64,000 nucleotides of DNA from contig NZ_JAWJEJ010000001.1 in NCBI RefSeq assembly GCF_032911445.1, positions 3,038,001 to 3,102,000 of the forward strand, read 5' to 3'. The position numbers and the translations under genes were made by a program. Position 1 is the first letter of the stretch, and each line of letters starts with the position of its first letter. The notes under the pieces were generated by a model. The model was given only the letters and a program-made list of their open reading frames with translations, ran no database searches and was not told the origin of the DNA. This document shows, one piece after another, positions 7,553 to 16,406 of the stretch. The stretch comes from Sphingomonas sp. HF-S4 (GTDB lineage Bacteria; Pseudomonadota; Alphaproteobacteria; Sphingomonadales; Sphingomonadaceae).

Positions 7553-8854
7553 TCAGAAGCGCAGCCGCCCGCCGAGCGAGAAGACCAAAGCGCTCGCGTC
7601 GCGCAGCTCGCCCGAGGTCAGGATCGGCGTTTGCGCCGCGGTGCCCGGATAGGCCGCGGTCACCCGGTCGATCGGCGCATCCGAGAAGGTCACGTAATTG
7701 GCACCCGCGTCGAGCGTGAAGCCCGAGGTCAGCGCATAGGACGCACCGACGCCGTAATTCCAGCGATCGGAGTCCGGGACGCGCGCGTCGCGCTCGGTAT
7801 CGCGCGTCGGCGTCTGCGTGCGCTGGACGCCCGCGCGCACAACGAGCTTGGACGAGGCGGCATAGTCGAACCCGCCCGCGATGCTCCAGCTGTCGCGATA
7901 ATTTTCCGGGATCGCGGCGTTGATCGGCGCACCGAGCCGGATCGCGTCGAACTTTTTCCAGCCATAATGCACGCCCTGGCCATTGAGCGTGAAGCGGTCG
8001 CTCAGCCGGAAGCGCGCGCCGACGATCACCTGCGCCGGCGTGTAGAAGCGCGCCTCGACGCCCGAGAGCGACGCGTTCTGCGCCGCGAGCGGGCCGGCGA
8101 GCCCGCTGATCTCGAGGTCGCCGGTCAGCGTATGCTCGATCGCCGACTTGTAGCTGACGCCGACGGTCACGTCGTCGCTGTGCATCTGGAAGCCCGCAGT
8201 CCAGCCGAAGTCCCAGCCATCGCCCTTCAATTCCTGCCGGCCGTCGGCGAGCGCGGGCGAGAGGTTGGGCAGCGCATTGGCCAGGCTGGCGTCGGTATAT
8301 TCGACGTTGAGCCCCGCGCCGACGCGCAGCCAGTCGGTCACCGCCACCGCGACGCTCGGCTGGATGTCGATCGTGCGCAGCCGCGTCTTGAGCGCGCTGT
8401 ACCGCGCCCAGCTCGTCTCGGGATAATCAGTGGTGAAGCTGTACGGCGAGGTCACCGCGACGCCGATCGCGACACGGTCGCCCAGCGGGATCGACACCGC
8501 GCCCGAAGGCAGCACGCCCTTGTCGATCGGGTTGCGCGTCACTGCGTCGCCGCCCACCGGCGCGAAGGCCTGGCCGGGACGACGGATCAGCGTGCCGGTA
8601 TCGGCGACCTCGCCCCGCGGCACGATCAGCGAGGCATTGACCACCGCCTCGCCCTGCGTCGTCCCCGCGATCGACGCCGGGTTCCACCACAGCGACGCCG
8701 CCCCGGTATCGGCGACCTCGCCCGAAAAGGCTCGCCCCGCGGCGCGTGCCGACTGCTCTTGCAGATAGAATGCCTGGGCGTTTGCCGAAGCGGCGAAACC
8801 GAACGAGCCCGCCAGCGCAGTGGCGGCGACGAGCGAAAGCTTGAGATGCGACAT
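7553..8854 (-). CDS. OmpP1/FadL-family outer-membrane transporter
   Basis: Outer-membrane beta-barrel of about 433 aa for long-chain fatty acids or other hydrophobic compounds. The signal peptide (MSHLKLSLVAATALAGSFGFAASANAQA) precedes the FadL N-terminal hatch segment QAFYLQEQSARAAGRAFSGE and the NPA motif (SLWWNPASIAG). The remainder alternates short amphipathic strands and ends in aromatic F (GGRLRF), as barrels do. Two adjacent ATGs are possible. The second sits eight bases from AAGG and is used. Its substrate is compatible with the acyl-CoA dehydrogenase encoded 5 kb away, but this is only contextual. Confidence 0.92.
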   Translation of the reverse strand: MSHLKLSLVAATALAGSFGFAASANAQAFYLQEQSARAAGRAFSGEVADTGAASLWWNPASIAGTTQGEAVVNASLIVPRGEVADTGTLIRRPGQAFAPVGGDAVTRNPIDKGVLPSGAVSIPLGDRVAIGVAVTSPYSFTTDYPETSWARYSALKTRLRTIDIQPSVAVAVTDWLRVGAGLNVEYTDASLANALPNLSPALADGRQELKGDGWDFGWTAGFQMHSDDVTVGVSYKSAIEHTLTGDLEISGLAGPLAAQNASLSGVEARFYTPAQVIVGARFRLSDRFTLNGQGVHYGWKKFDAIRLGAPINAAIPENYRDSWSIAGGFDYAASSKLVVRAGVQRTQTPTRDTERDARVPDSDRWNYGVGASYALTSGFTLDAGANYVTFSDAPIDRVTAAYPGTAAQTPILTSGELRDASALVFSLGGRLRF

Positions 8855-8897
8855 CATACGATCCTTGTACGCGGGTACTGAAAGCAAACGGGCGCGG

Positions 8898-9305
8898 TTA
8901 GCGCAGCCGGGTCCAGGTCTGGGTCTTGCAGAACGGCTTGAACACGCAGCCGCGCACCTTGAGCTGGTTGGCGCCGGCCGGCGTCACGTCGGCGCCATAG
9001 GTCTTGCCGTCATCGGCATTGTAGATCTTGCCGCCGGTCCAGCCATTGCCGCTCTGGGTGAAGCCGCTCAGGATCTGGAGGTTGCGCAGCGGCCGGCCGC
9101 GCAGCGCGGCGTTGCTGTTGTTGACGTCCTTGAAATTGGGATCGGTCCGCAGCTTCTCCGAAGTCAGGATCCGCCCGCAGATCGAAGCCCCGCAGCGCTG
9201 GATCTCGACGATCCCGCCGCGCGTCTGCGTCTGCCATCGCCCGACAGCGGCATCAGCAGTCTGCGGCGGCGCGGCCGCGATCAGTCCAATCAGGGCAAGC
9301 AGCAT
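8898..9305 (-). CDS. DUF2147 secreted protein
   Basis: A 135-aa exported protein: leader MLLALIGLIAAAPPQTADA, then the DUF2147 core AVGRWQTQTRGGIVEIQRCG, ICGRILTSEKLRTDPNFKDVNNSN, GFTQSGNGWTGGKIYNADDGKTY and the closing LKVRGCVFKPFCKTQTWTRL. The four cysteines could form two disulfides in the periplasm. The function of DUF2147 is not established. The ATG has GAGGA about six bases upstream. It lies close behind the divergently unrelated FadL gene in the same direction, but no operon partner is obvious. Confidence 0.85.
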   Translation of the reverse strand: MLLALIGLIAAAPPQTADAAVGRWQTQTRGGIVEIQRCGASICGRILTSEKLRTDPNFKDVNNSNAALRGRPLRNLQILSGFTQSGNGWTGGKIYNADDGKTYGADVTPAGANQLKVRGCVFKPFCKTQTWTRLR

Positions 9306-9458
9306 TCGATATCCTCTCGACAGGCCCCGCCGCGTGATCGGCAGTGGCACATTGCAGCGTCCCGGGAGACCCGCACGTCGTGCACGCAACCCCGAGGACG
9401 CCCGCTGGTTCCCGAGCATCGCGACCGAAATGTGACCGTTTTGCGCGCTTCCCCGCCG

Positions 9459-10835
9459 TCAATCGCCGGCAAAGGCGATCGGCGAGACCCCGCGCTCGCG
9501 CTCGGCGACCAGCATCGCGCGGCCCGCTGGCGGCGCCGATCGCTGCGGGCAATCGGGCCTGGTGCAGGCGCGGCAACCGAGCCCCACCGGCATTGCCCGC
9601 CCGGCCAGGTCATGCCCCGCCGCTACGGCAAGCGTGCGCGCATCGTTCGCCGACACGCCCAGCCCGACCGCGAAGCGGGCCGGCACGCCGCGCGACACGC
9701 CCTGCGGCCGCACGCCTCGCGCCAGCGTGAACCAGCGGCTGCCATCCTCGAGCTCGAGCAATTGCGTCAGCAATTCGTCGGGCCGCGCGAAGGCCTCGAA
9801 AATATTCCACAACGGGCACGTCCCCGGCCCCTCGGCAAGCGGCGACGCGCTCGCCCCGGCATAGCGCTTCGAAACCTGCCCCGCCCGGTCGACTCGCAGC
9901 AGGAAGAAAGGGAGTCCCCGCGCGCCGACGCGCTGGAGCGTGGTCAGCCGGTGCGCGACCTGGCTGAAGCTCGCGCCGAAGCGCCGCTGGAGCAGCTCCA
10001 GATCATAGCCGCTCGCCTCGCACGCGCGCAGGAAGCGGGCATAGGGCATCATCACCGCCGCGGCGAAATAGCCGCCCAGGTGCCGCCGATAGAGCCGCTC
10101 GGCGGCGCGATCGAACCCCGCCCCTTTCACCAGCGCGTCGATCTCGCCGCGCGCTTCCTGCGCGAGCAGTTCGCCGAGCGCGAAGCTGCGTCCCGACATG
10201 TCGAGCATCTCGGAGAGCTGGATCTGCCGCGCGTGCAGGTCGAGCCGCTTGGTTAGGTCGGGCATCACGTCGGCGGGCAGGATGCGCACCGAAAGCTGGT
10301 GCTTGACGCGGAGCCGCTCGGCCATCGCGCCATACAGGTCGCCCGCAGCGATACGCAGCTCGTCGGCCAGCGCCTCGGCCTTGGCGTCGAGGTCGCCAAA
10401 ATGATTACGCCAGCGCTCGATTTCGCGGCGCACCTGCCAGCCGGCATCGTAGGGCCGGGCGACCGGCCCCGCCCCGCCGCCGATCCGGTCATAGGCGCGC
10501 GCGAACGCCTCCGCCCCGCCCGGCGCGCCCGCCAGCCATTCCTCCATCTGGTGCCGGTCGATCTCCAGATCGGCGAAGATCGGATCGGCCAGCCGCCGCC
10601 GCAGCGCCTCGGCGCCGCCGCCGGGCTCGCTCGCGGCAAGCTGGCGCGGATCGAAGTCATAGCTCTGCGCCAGCCGCAGCATCAGCGTCGCGGAGATCGG
10701 ACGCTGGTTGCGCTCGACCAGGTTGAGATAGCTCGGACTCACCGCCAGCGCCTGCGCCATCGTCACCTGGTTGAGCCCGAGCTGGCGACGCAACCGCCTA
10801 ATCGCGTGTCCGGCGAACAGCTTCGGATCTGCCAT
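9459..10835 (-). CDS. ScfR/RamB-type short-chain fatty acyl transcriptional regulator
   Basis: A 458-aa regulator with an N-terminal XRE-type helix-turn-helix (residues 8-62, LRRQLGLNQVTMAQALAVSPSYLNLVERNQ). An ImmA/IrrE-like DUF955 region and the DUF2083 C-terminal domain follow. A Cys cluster near the end (CRACTRPDCPQR) may bind metal. Members of this family (RamB, PrpR) sense acyl-CoA or acetate-derived signals and control glyoxylate or methylcitrate genes. It is divergent from isocitrate lyase, across an intergenic region with a perfect palindrome, so control of aceA and of itself is a strong contextual inference. Confidence 0.9.
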   Translation of the reverse strand: MADPKLFAGHAIRRLRRQLGLNQVTMAQALAVSPSYLNLVERNQRPISATLMLRLAQSYDFDPRQLAASEPGGGAEALRRRLADPIFADLEIDRHQMEEWLAGAPGGAEAFARAYDRIGGGAGPVARPYDAGWQVRREIERWRNHFGDLDAKAEALADELRIAAGDLYGAMAERLRVKHQLSVRILPADVMPDLTKRLDLHARQIQLSEMLDMSGRSFALGELLAQEARGEIDALVKGAGFDRAAERLYRRHLGGYFAAAVMMPYARFLRACEASGYDLELLQRRFGASFSQVAHRLTTLQRVGARGLPFFLLRVDRAGQVSKRYAGASASPLAEGPGTCPLWNIFEAFARPDELLTQLLELEDGSRWFTLARGVRPQGVSRGVPARFAVGLGVSANDARTLAVAAGHDLAGRAMPVGLGCRACTRPDCPQRSAPPAGRAMLVAERERGVSPIAFAGD

Positions 10836-10886
10836 TTCCTACACGTCCTGTTCTTATTATGTTCTACCCCGACTAGAATCGGAGGG

Positions 10887-10903
10887 ATGTAAATTATTTA
10901 CAT
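10887..10903. promoter_or_regulatory. candidate operator in the ScfR-aceA divergent region
   Basis: Perfect palindrome ATGTAAAT-T-ATTTACAT with 8-bp arms. It is AT-rich in a GC-rich genome and sits between the divergent regulator and aceA, 52 bp from the regulator start and about 125 bp from aceA. A second short inverted repeat (ACAAA-N6-TTTGT, 11001-11016) lies just upstream of the aceA ribosome-binding site. Both are candidates for binding by the ScfR-like protein. Confidence 0.6.
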
Positions 10904-11028
10904 GCTGACAGGTTAGTTGACTCCGCCCTGCGACAGACGGACCCCGCGATTGCCAAACAAACCTCGCTTTGAGTCAAGTTCGTCAATCATATTCGCCGTC
11001 ACAAACCATGCTTTGTCAAGGAAGTGAC

Positions 11029-12312
11029 ATGCCGATGACTTTCGAGGATCTCGTTCCCGCCCCCAGCGGCCGCTTCGATGGCATCGTCCGCCCTTATTCG
11101 CCGGAGGACGTGGCCAGGCTCCGCGGCTCGCTGCCGATCGAGCACACCATCGCCCGCCGCGGCGCGCTCAAGCTGTGGGAACTGTTCAGGAATGAGGACT
11201 ATATCCACGCCCTCGGCGCGCTGTCGGGCAACCAGGCGATGCAGATGGTCCGCGCCGGATTGAAGGCGATCTATCTGTCGGGCTGGCAGGTCGCCGCCGA
11301 CGCCAACACCGCCGGGCAGATGTACCCCGATCAGTCGCTCTACCCCGCCAATGCCGGCCCCGAGCTGGCGCGGAAGATCAACGCCACGCTCCAGCGCGCC
11401 GACCAGATCGAGCATATGGAAGGCGGTGCGACGCGCGACTGGTTCGCGCCGATCGTCGCCGACGCCGAGGCGGGGTTCGGCGGGCCGCTCAACTGCTTCG
11501 AGATCATGAAAGCCTATATCGCCGCGGGCGCCGCCGGGGTGCATTACGAGGACCAGCTCGCCTCGGAAAAGAAGTGCGGGCATCTGGGCGGCAAGGTGCT
11601 GATTCCCACCCAGGCGCATATCCGCAACCTCGATGCCGCACGCCTCGCCGCGGATGTCTGCGGCGTCCCGACGGTGATCTGCGCCCGCACCGATGCCGAG
11701 AGCGCGAAGCTGATCACGTCGGACGTCGACGAACGCGACCACGCGTTCCTCACAGGCGAGCGCACCGCCGAGGGGTTCTTCCGCCTGAAGGAGGGTACCG
11801 GCGTCGATCACTGCATCCAGCGCGGCCTCGCCTTCGCGCCGCATGCCGACCTGCTGTGGTGGGAGACGAGCAAGCCCAATCTCGACGACGCCCGCCGCTT
11901 CGCCGAAGCGATCAAGCGCGAACATCCCGAGAAGATGCTGGCATACAATTGCTCGCCTAGCTTCAACTGGGAGGCGAATCTCGATCGCGACGACATCGCC
12001 CGCTTCCAGCGCGAGATCGGCGCGATGGGCTACAAGTTCCAGTTCGTCACCCTCGCCGGCTTCCACCAGCTCAACTACGGCATGTTCGAGCTCGCACGCG
12101 GCTATCGTGACCGCGGCATGGCCGCCTATTCCGAGCTCCAGCAGGCCGAATTCGCCGCGGAAGGCCACGGCTACACCGCAACCCGCCACCAGCGCGAAGT
12201 CGGCACCGGCTATTTCGATTGCGTAGCCCAGGCCGTCGCCGGCGGCGCAAGCTCGACCACTGCGCTCGCCGAAAGCACCGAGACCGCCCAGTTCAACCAG
12301 CAAGCCGCCTGA
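11029..12312 (+). CDS. aceA: isocitrate lyase
   Basis: First enzyme of the glyoxylate shunt, cleaving isocitrate to glyoxylate and succinate and so allowing growth on acetate or fatty acids. The 427-aa cytoplasmic protein carries the catalytic hexapeptide KKCGHL (within [20 protein letters not shown]) and the active-site regions [32 protein letters not shown] and [11 protein letters not shown]. It has the length of the short bacterial class. The start is fixed by AAGGAAG five bases upstream. It is followed by a 51-aa gene whose ribosome-binding site begins right at the aceA stop. It is probably controlled by the divergent ScfR-like regulator. Malate synthase is not in the window. Confidence 0.97.
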   Translation: MPMTFEDLVPAPSGRFDGIVRPYSPEDVARLRGSLPIEHTIARRGALKLWELFRNEDYIHALGALSGNQAMQMVRAGLKAIYLSGWQVAADANTAGQMYPDQSLYPANAGPELARKINATLQRADQIEHMEGGATRDWFAPIVADAEAGFGGPLNCFEIMKAYIAAGAAGVHYEDQLASEKKCGHLGGKVLIPTQAHIRNLDAARLAADVCGVPTVICARTDAESAKLITSDVDERDHAFLTGERTAEGFFRLKEGTGVDHCIQRGLAFAPHADLLWWETSKPNLDDARRFAEAIKREHPEKMLAYNCSPSFNWEANLDRDDIARFQREIGAMGYKFQFVTLAGFHQLNYGMFELARGYRDRGMAAYSELQQAEFAAEGHGYTATRHQREVGTGYFDCVAQAVAGGASSTTALAESTETAQFNQQAA

Positions 12313-12326
12313 AAGGAGGCACGACC

Positions 12327-12482
12327 ATGACCGGAGAACCCCAACGCAGCCGCGCCGTCTTCTCGACGGAGGATTTCAAGCTGATCCGCGAGGCGGTCGG
12401 CACCCATCTGCACAAGATCAAGGACCAGCCCGAATCCACGAAATACGCCAATCTCTACCACCGCCTCGGCCGCGTCGCCTGA
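12327..12482 (+). CDS. 51-aa conserved-looking small protein downstream of aceA
   Basis: A short soluble protein, MTGEPQRSRAVFSTEDFKLI through YHRLGRVA, with no signal peptide or membrane segment. It has a strong ribosome-binding site (AAGGAGG) that starts at the aceA stop, 14 bp of spacing, and ends just before a hairpin terminator, so it is the second gene of the aceA operon. The codon composition matches the neighbours. The sequence is mildly charged and likely helical (TEDFKLIREAVGTHLHKIK). I do not recognise the family. The context suggests a modulator or partner of isocitrate lyase or of central carbon flux, which is inference only. Confidence 0.75.
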   Translation: MTGEPQRSRAVFSTEDFKLIREAVGTHLHKIKDQPESTKYANLYHRLGRVA

Positions 12483-12520
12483 CTCTGGACCTGAGGCCAG
12501 ACTTTCCTGGGGAGGAAAGG

Positions 12521-12553
12521 ATGCTCGCCGGGTCACCGCCCGGCGGGCATTTC
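12521..12553 (+). terminator. terminator of the aceA operon
   Basis: Hairpin with 12-bp arms (ATGCTCGCCGGG at 12521-12532, CCCGGCGGGCAT at 12539-12550, one mismatch) followed by TTT. It overlaps the last codons of the converging transporter gene. A smaller hairpin (CTTTCC/GGAAAG) precedes it. Confidence 0.65.
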
Positions 12554-13975
12554 CGCCAGCCGTTTGACCCGAGCCAGATGCTCCTCCTTCCCGAACGGAA
12601 AGCGTCGGTAGAAGAACGCCGCGGCGACGCCGAGCACCAGGTATAGCGCGGCGAACAACAAGGTCAGCCGGTCGATCGTCGCCAGCGGCACGCTCCCCGG
12701 CTTCGCCGCCTCCGGAAACCCCGCGATGGCCAGGATCGCGCCCGCGGCAAAGATGCCCAGCCCGCTCGTGCATTTCTGGACGAAGAAGGAGCCCGCAAAG
12801 AACACCCCCTCGGAACGCCGCCCGGTCTCGGCCTCCGAATGCTCGGCGACGTCGGCCATCATCGATGCGCCGAGGATCGTCGAGGCGATCACGCACACCG
12901 CGTTCAAGGTGAAGAAGCCGAGCAGCAACGGCAGCAGGACCGGGCTGCCAAGTGGCGGGAACCAACCGGCGAGGCGCAGCCACAGCGGCCCGGTGATCAG
13001 CAGCGTCGCGCCGATCATGAATGCCATCGCCGCCTGCGGCTTGCCGATCCGGCGCGCCACGCGGGGTGCGAGGACGAACGCACCGATTGCCCCGACCAGC
13101 AGCACCAGCCCGAGCCATTGGAAGTCGGCGCCGCGAAACCCCCAGACATGCGTGTAGAGATAGTTGGACAGCGCATAGCTCACGCCCTGCGCCGAATAAT
13201 AGCACATCCCCGCCGCCATCAGGATCAGGAACGCCCGGTTGCGCAGGCTCTCGCGCAGTTCGCGGAAATTGGCGGCCAGCGACTGGCGTTCGATCTCGGG
13301 ACGCGGCAGCCGGCCGATCTCGCGGTGCGTGCCGAGCGCCGAGACGAGGATCGCGACGACCATGACGATCGCGCCCACCAGCGCGAAGACGACATAGCCG
13401 CGCCGCTCAAGCAGTCCGTCGGCAAGGAACCAGCCATAGGATGCCGTCAGCATCGCCATCGCACCGATCCAGCCGAACAGATAGCGATACGCCATGATCC
13501 GCGTCCGCTCGTCATAGTCGGCGGAAAGCTCGGGGCTCAGCGCCTGCGACGGCACTTCATAAGCCGACACTGCCGTCCGCACGAGCACCGCGCTGGCGAA
13601 CACCCATACCAGCATCGCCCCCTGCGACCAGGCCGGCGGGTTCCACAGCAGCAGCCAGCCGAGCGCGATCGGCGCGGCGGACGCATACATCCATGGATGC
13701 CGCCGCCCCCAGCGCCCGCGCGTCCGGTCCGACACGAAGCCGATCGCCGGGTCGATCACTGCGTCGAGCAGCAGCGCACACATGATCGCAAAGCCCACCT
13801 GCGCCGCAGGGAGACCCAGCACCTGATTGTAGAACAGCAGCAGGAAGGTGGAGAAGCAGAAGTCCTTCACCCCATAGGCGACCGCGCCGAAGCCATAGGC
13901 GAGCATCGTCGTCTGGCGCACACGGCGCACGGGCGGAATAAGCGAGGCAGGCGCATCGGCGGGGCTCGTGACCAT
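12533..13975 (-). CDS. GPH-family (MelB-like) MFS sugar:cation symporter
   Basis: Inner-membrane transporter of 480 aa with about 12 hydrophobic segments. The glycoside-pentoside-hexuronide family signs are the early LLLFYNQVLGLPAAQVG, LLDAVIDPAIGFVSDRTRGR with the cation-site aspartates, and HPWMYASAAPIALGWLLLW. GASMMADVAEHSEAETGRRSEG is the conserved loop of the C-terminal half. The start chosen has AGAGGG six bases upstream. A longer reading starting nine codons earlier lacks it. The likely cargo is a glycoside or oligosaccharide, but the substrate is not identifiable from sequence. Confidence 0.9.
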   Translation of the reverse strand: MVTSPADAPASLIPPVRRVRQTTMLAYGFGAVAYGVKDFCFSTFLLLFYNQVLGLPAAQVGFAIMCALLLDAVIDPAIGFVSDRTRGRWGRRHPWMYASAAPIALGWLLLWNPPAWSQGAMLVWVFASAVLVRTAVSAYEVPSQALSPELSADYDERTRIMAYRYLFGWIGAMAMLTASYGWFLADGLLERRGYVVFALVGAIVMVVAILVSALGTHREIGRLPRPEIERQSLAANFRELRESLRNRAFLILMAAGMCYYSAQGVSYALSNYLYTHVWGFRGADFQWLGLVLLVGAIGAFVLAPRVARRIGKPQAAMAFMIGATLLITGPLWLRLAGWFPPLGSPVLLPLLLGFFTLNAVCVIASTILGASMMADVAEHSEAETGRRSEGVFFAGSFFVQKCTSGLGIFAAGAILAIAGFPEAAKPGSVPLATIDRLTLLFAALYLVLGVAAAFFYRRFPFGKEEHLARVKRLAEMPAGR

Positions 13976-14119
13976 GTTCGACCCTCTCACGAAGCTTTCC
14001 ACCGCAGCATAGGTGGTGATGGGGCGGCGTCAATCGCTCCGATTGGAATATCGGGTATGGCTTGCTCGACGCCTATCTCCAGCTATAGCATGCGCCTTCG
14101 AACAACAGGAACGGATGGC

Positions 14120-15265
14120 ATGGCGCTCGATCCCGAGACCTTCGATACGCTGATCGACACGGTCCGCCGCTTCGTCGCCGATCGGCTGCGCCCGCTCGAG
14201 GGCGATGTCGAGGCCGCCGATGCGATCCCCGACGCCGTCGTCGAGGAGATGAAGGCACTAGGCCTGTTCGGCCTGTCGATCGCCGAGGAATATGGCGGAC
14301 TCGGCTTGACGATGGTCGAGGAATGCAAGGTCGCGATCGAGCTTGGCCGCACCACTCCCGCATTTCGCTCGAGCTTCGGCACCAATGTCGGGATCGGCAG
14401 CCAGGGCCTCGTAATGGCCGGCACCCCCGAACAGAAAGCCGAATGGTTGCCCCGCATCGCCAGTGGCGAAGTGATCACCAGCTTCGCGCTGACCGAACCT
14501 GATGTCGGCTCAGACAGCGGCGCGGTGCAGACCCGCGCGGTGCGGGACGGCGATGTCTACCGCCTCACCGGCACCAAGCGCTTCATTACCAATGCCGACA
14601 AGGCCCAGTTGTTCACCGTGATGGCGCGCACCGGCGACAAGCCCGGCGGCCGCGGCGTATCGGCGTTTCTCGTGCCGCGCGACCTGCCCGGCGTGTCGAT
14701 CGGCGAGCCTGAGAAGAAGATGGGCCAGAAGGGCGCGCGGGTCGCCGACGTGGTGTTCGACGACACCCCCGTCCCCGCCGCCAACCGGCTCGGCGAGGAG
14801 GGCCAGGGCTTCAAGATCGCGATGCAGGTGCTCGATCGCGGCCGGCTGCACATTGCGGCGGTATGCGTCGGAGTCGCCGAGCGGCTGATCGCCGATTGCG
14901 TCGCTTATGCCAGCGAGCGAAAGCAATTCGGCAAGCCGATCGCCGAGCACCAGTTGATCCAGGCGATGCTCGCCGATTCGAAGACCGAGGCGATGGCCGC
15001 CCGCGCGCTGATGCTCGAGACCGCCGCCAAGAAGGACGCTGGCGAGAACACAACGATGGAGGCCGCCGCCACCAAATACTTCGCCTCGGAGATGGTCGGC
15101 CGCGTCGCCGATCGCGCGGTGCAGATCTTCGGCGGCGCAGGCTATATCGCCGACTACGGCATCGAGCGGCTCTACCGCGACGTCCGGCTGTTCCGGATCT
15201 ACGAAGGCACCAGCCAGATCCAGCAGTTGATCATCGCGCGGGAAGTGCTGAAGCGGGGCGGATAA
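14120..15265 (+). CDS. acyl-CoA dehydrogenase
   Basis: FAD-dependent first step of acyl-CoA beta-oxidation, passing electrons to ETF. The 381-aa protein shows the acyl-CoA dehydrogenase order: helical N domain with FGLSIAEEYGGLGLT, the beta domain with ITSFALTEPDVGSDSGAVQT and YRLTGTKRFITNA, and the C domain with DRGRLHIAAVCVGVAERL, ERKQFGKPIAEHQLIQAML and FGGAGYIADYGIERLYRD. The catalytic glutamate is in RIYEGTSQIQQLIIAR. It is followed by a 104-bp repeat and a short-chain dehydrogenase in the same direction, so the two may act on the same substrate, but chain length is unknown. Confidence 0.94.
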   Translation: MALDPETFDTLIDTVRRFVADRLRPLEGDVEAADAIPDAVVEEMKALGLFGLSIAEEYGGLGLTMVEECKVAIELGRTTPAFRSSFGTNVGIGSQGLVMAGTPEQKAEWLPRIASGEVITSFALTEPDVGSDSGAVQTRAVRDGDVYRLTGTKRFITNADKAQLFTVMARTGDKPGGRGVSAFLVPRDLPGVSIGEPEKKMGQKGARVADVVFDDTPVPAANRLGEEGQGFKIAMQVLDRGRLHIAAVCVGVAERLIADCVAYASERKQFGKPIAEHQLIQAMLADSKTEAMAARALMLETAAKKDAGENTTMEAAATKYFASEMVGRVADRAVQIFGGAGYIADYGIERLYRDVRLFRIYEGTSQIQQLIIAREVLKRGG

Positions 15266-15267
15266 CA

Positions 15268-15371
15268 AAAGCCCTCTCCCCTCCGGGGAGAGGGTTGGGA
15301 GAGGGGCAGGGATCGAGAGGGCATTGCACTTGCCTCTCTCCCCTGCCCTCTTCCCGATGGGGAGAGGGAGT
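15268..15371. repeat. ~104-bp palindrome-ended repeat, copy C (upstream of SDR)
   Basis: The left end is a perfect 10-bp hairpin (CCCTCTCCCC-TCC-GGGGAGAGGG). The right end is an imperfect version of the same hairpin. Its first 42 bases are identical to the element inside ileS (32238-32279). The right end runs GGGGAGAGGGAG into TTTACT and the ATG of the SDR gene, so the purine-rich end is positioned as a ribosome-binding site. Confidence 0.85.
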
Positions 15372-15376
15372 TTACT

Positions 15377-16165
15377 ATGGACACCAACACACTTTTCCGC
15401 CTCGACGGGCGCATCGCGCTCGTTACCGGCGGGTCGCGCGGGATCGGGCGGATGATCGCCGCGGGCTATGTCGCCCAAGGCGCCAAGGTCTATGTCTCGT
15501 CCCGAAAGGCCGAAGCCTGCGAGGAGACCGCGGCGGCCTTGGGTGAGAATTGCATCGCCCTCCCCCACGACATCTCGACCGTCGAAGGCTGCCGCGCGCT
15601 GGCCGCAGACCTCGCCGCGCGCGAATCCCGCCTCGACATTCTAGTCAATAATGCCGGCGCGGCTTGGGGCGTGCCGTTCGAGGAGTTCCCCGAGGCGGGG
15701 TGGGACAAGGTGATGGACCTCAACGTCAAGTCGCCCTTCTTCCTGACCCAGGCGCTCCACACGCTGCTCAAGGCCGGCGGATCGGCCGAGCGACCGGCCA
15801 AGGTGATCAACATCACTTCGGTCGACGGCCAGCGCGTCAATCCGTGGGAAACCTACAGCTATCAGGCGTCCAAGGCCGCGCTGATTCACTTGACCCGGCG
15901 CATGGCTGCACGGCTGATCCGCGACCATATCGTCGTCTCCTCGCTCGCCCCCGGCGCCTTCCCCAGCGACATGAACAAGGCCGCGCGCGATCACGGCGAC
16001 GGCGTAGCCAAGCGCATCCCCGCGGGCAGGATCGGCGTGGAAGAGGACATGGCCGGCGCCGCGATCTACCTCGCCAGCCGCGCGGGGGATTATGTGGTGG
16101 GCGAGACGCTCACAGTGGACGGCGGGCTGGTCAATGCATCGCTGGGTGGGAGCATCGACGGCTAA
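15377..16165 (+). CDS. short-chain dehydrogenase/reductase
   Basis: NAD(P)-dependent oxidoreductase of 262 aa with the classical SDR layout: cofactor motif VTGGSRGIGRMIAAGY, NNAG (DILVNNAGAAWG), catalytic Ser in INITSVDG and the YxxxK pair in TYSYQASKAALIHL, then LAPGAFPSDMNKA and the C-terminal GETLTVDGGLV. It resembles 3-oxoacyl-ACP reductase or glucose-dehydrogenase-like SDRs. The substrate is not clear. Its ribosome-binding site (GAGGGAG, six bases before ATG) is contributed by the end of a repeat element. It probably belongs with the acyl-CoA dehydrogenase upstream. Confidence 0.92.
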   Translation: MDTNTLFRLDGRIALVTGGSRGIGRMIAAGYVAQGAKVYVSSRKAEACEETAAALGENCIALPHDISTVEGCRALAADLAARESRLDILVNNAGAAWGVPFEEFPEAGWDKVMDLNVKSPFFLTQALHTLLKAGGSAERPAKVINITSVDGQRVNPWETYSYQASKAALIHLTRRMAARLIRDHIVVSSLAPGAFPSDMNKAARDHGDGVAKRIPAGRIGVEEDMAGAAIYLASRAGDYVVGETLTVDGGLVNASLGGSIDG

Positions 16166-16285
16166 AGCCTCCCCTCCATCCGACGGTCGTCCACTCGCGA
16201 TACGGGCAATATCCCCGCATCCGTGCATCCGATAAGCATCGCGAGATCATGCATCGCGCGGGATGCCTTGGAACCAAACTTCCCT

Positions 16286-16310
16286 AGCCGCCGCAGGTGA
16301 TGCGACGGCT
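16286..16310. terminator. hairpin downstream of the SDR gene, possible terminator
   Basis: Arms AGCCGCCGCA and TGCGACGGCT (one mismatch) with a five-base loop, about 120 bp after the SDR stop. There is no clear T run, so a terminator role is only probable. Confidence 0.4.
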
Positions 16311-16364
16311 TCCGGCCCGGGGTTCTCTCACAAAATCCGATACCCCTTGCGTGTGCACTTACTG

Positions 16365-16375
16365 TGTATTATACA
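16365..16375. promoter_or_regulatory. candidate PadR operator
   Basis: Perfect palindrome TGTAT-T-ATACA inside ACTGTGTATTATACAGTG, 32 bp upstream of the PadR gene. It overlaps a TATTAT element that could be the -10 box. PadR proteins typically bind short AT-rich palindromes and repress their own operon, so this site is a candidate autoregulatory operator. Confidence 0.55.
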
Positions 16376-16406
16376 GTGTGTAACGCATACCATGTGAGAC
16401 ACGGCA

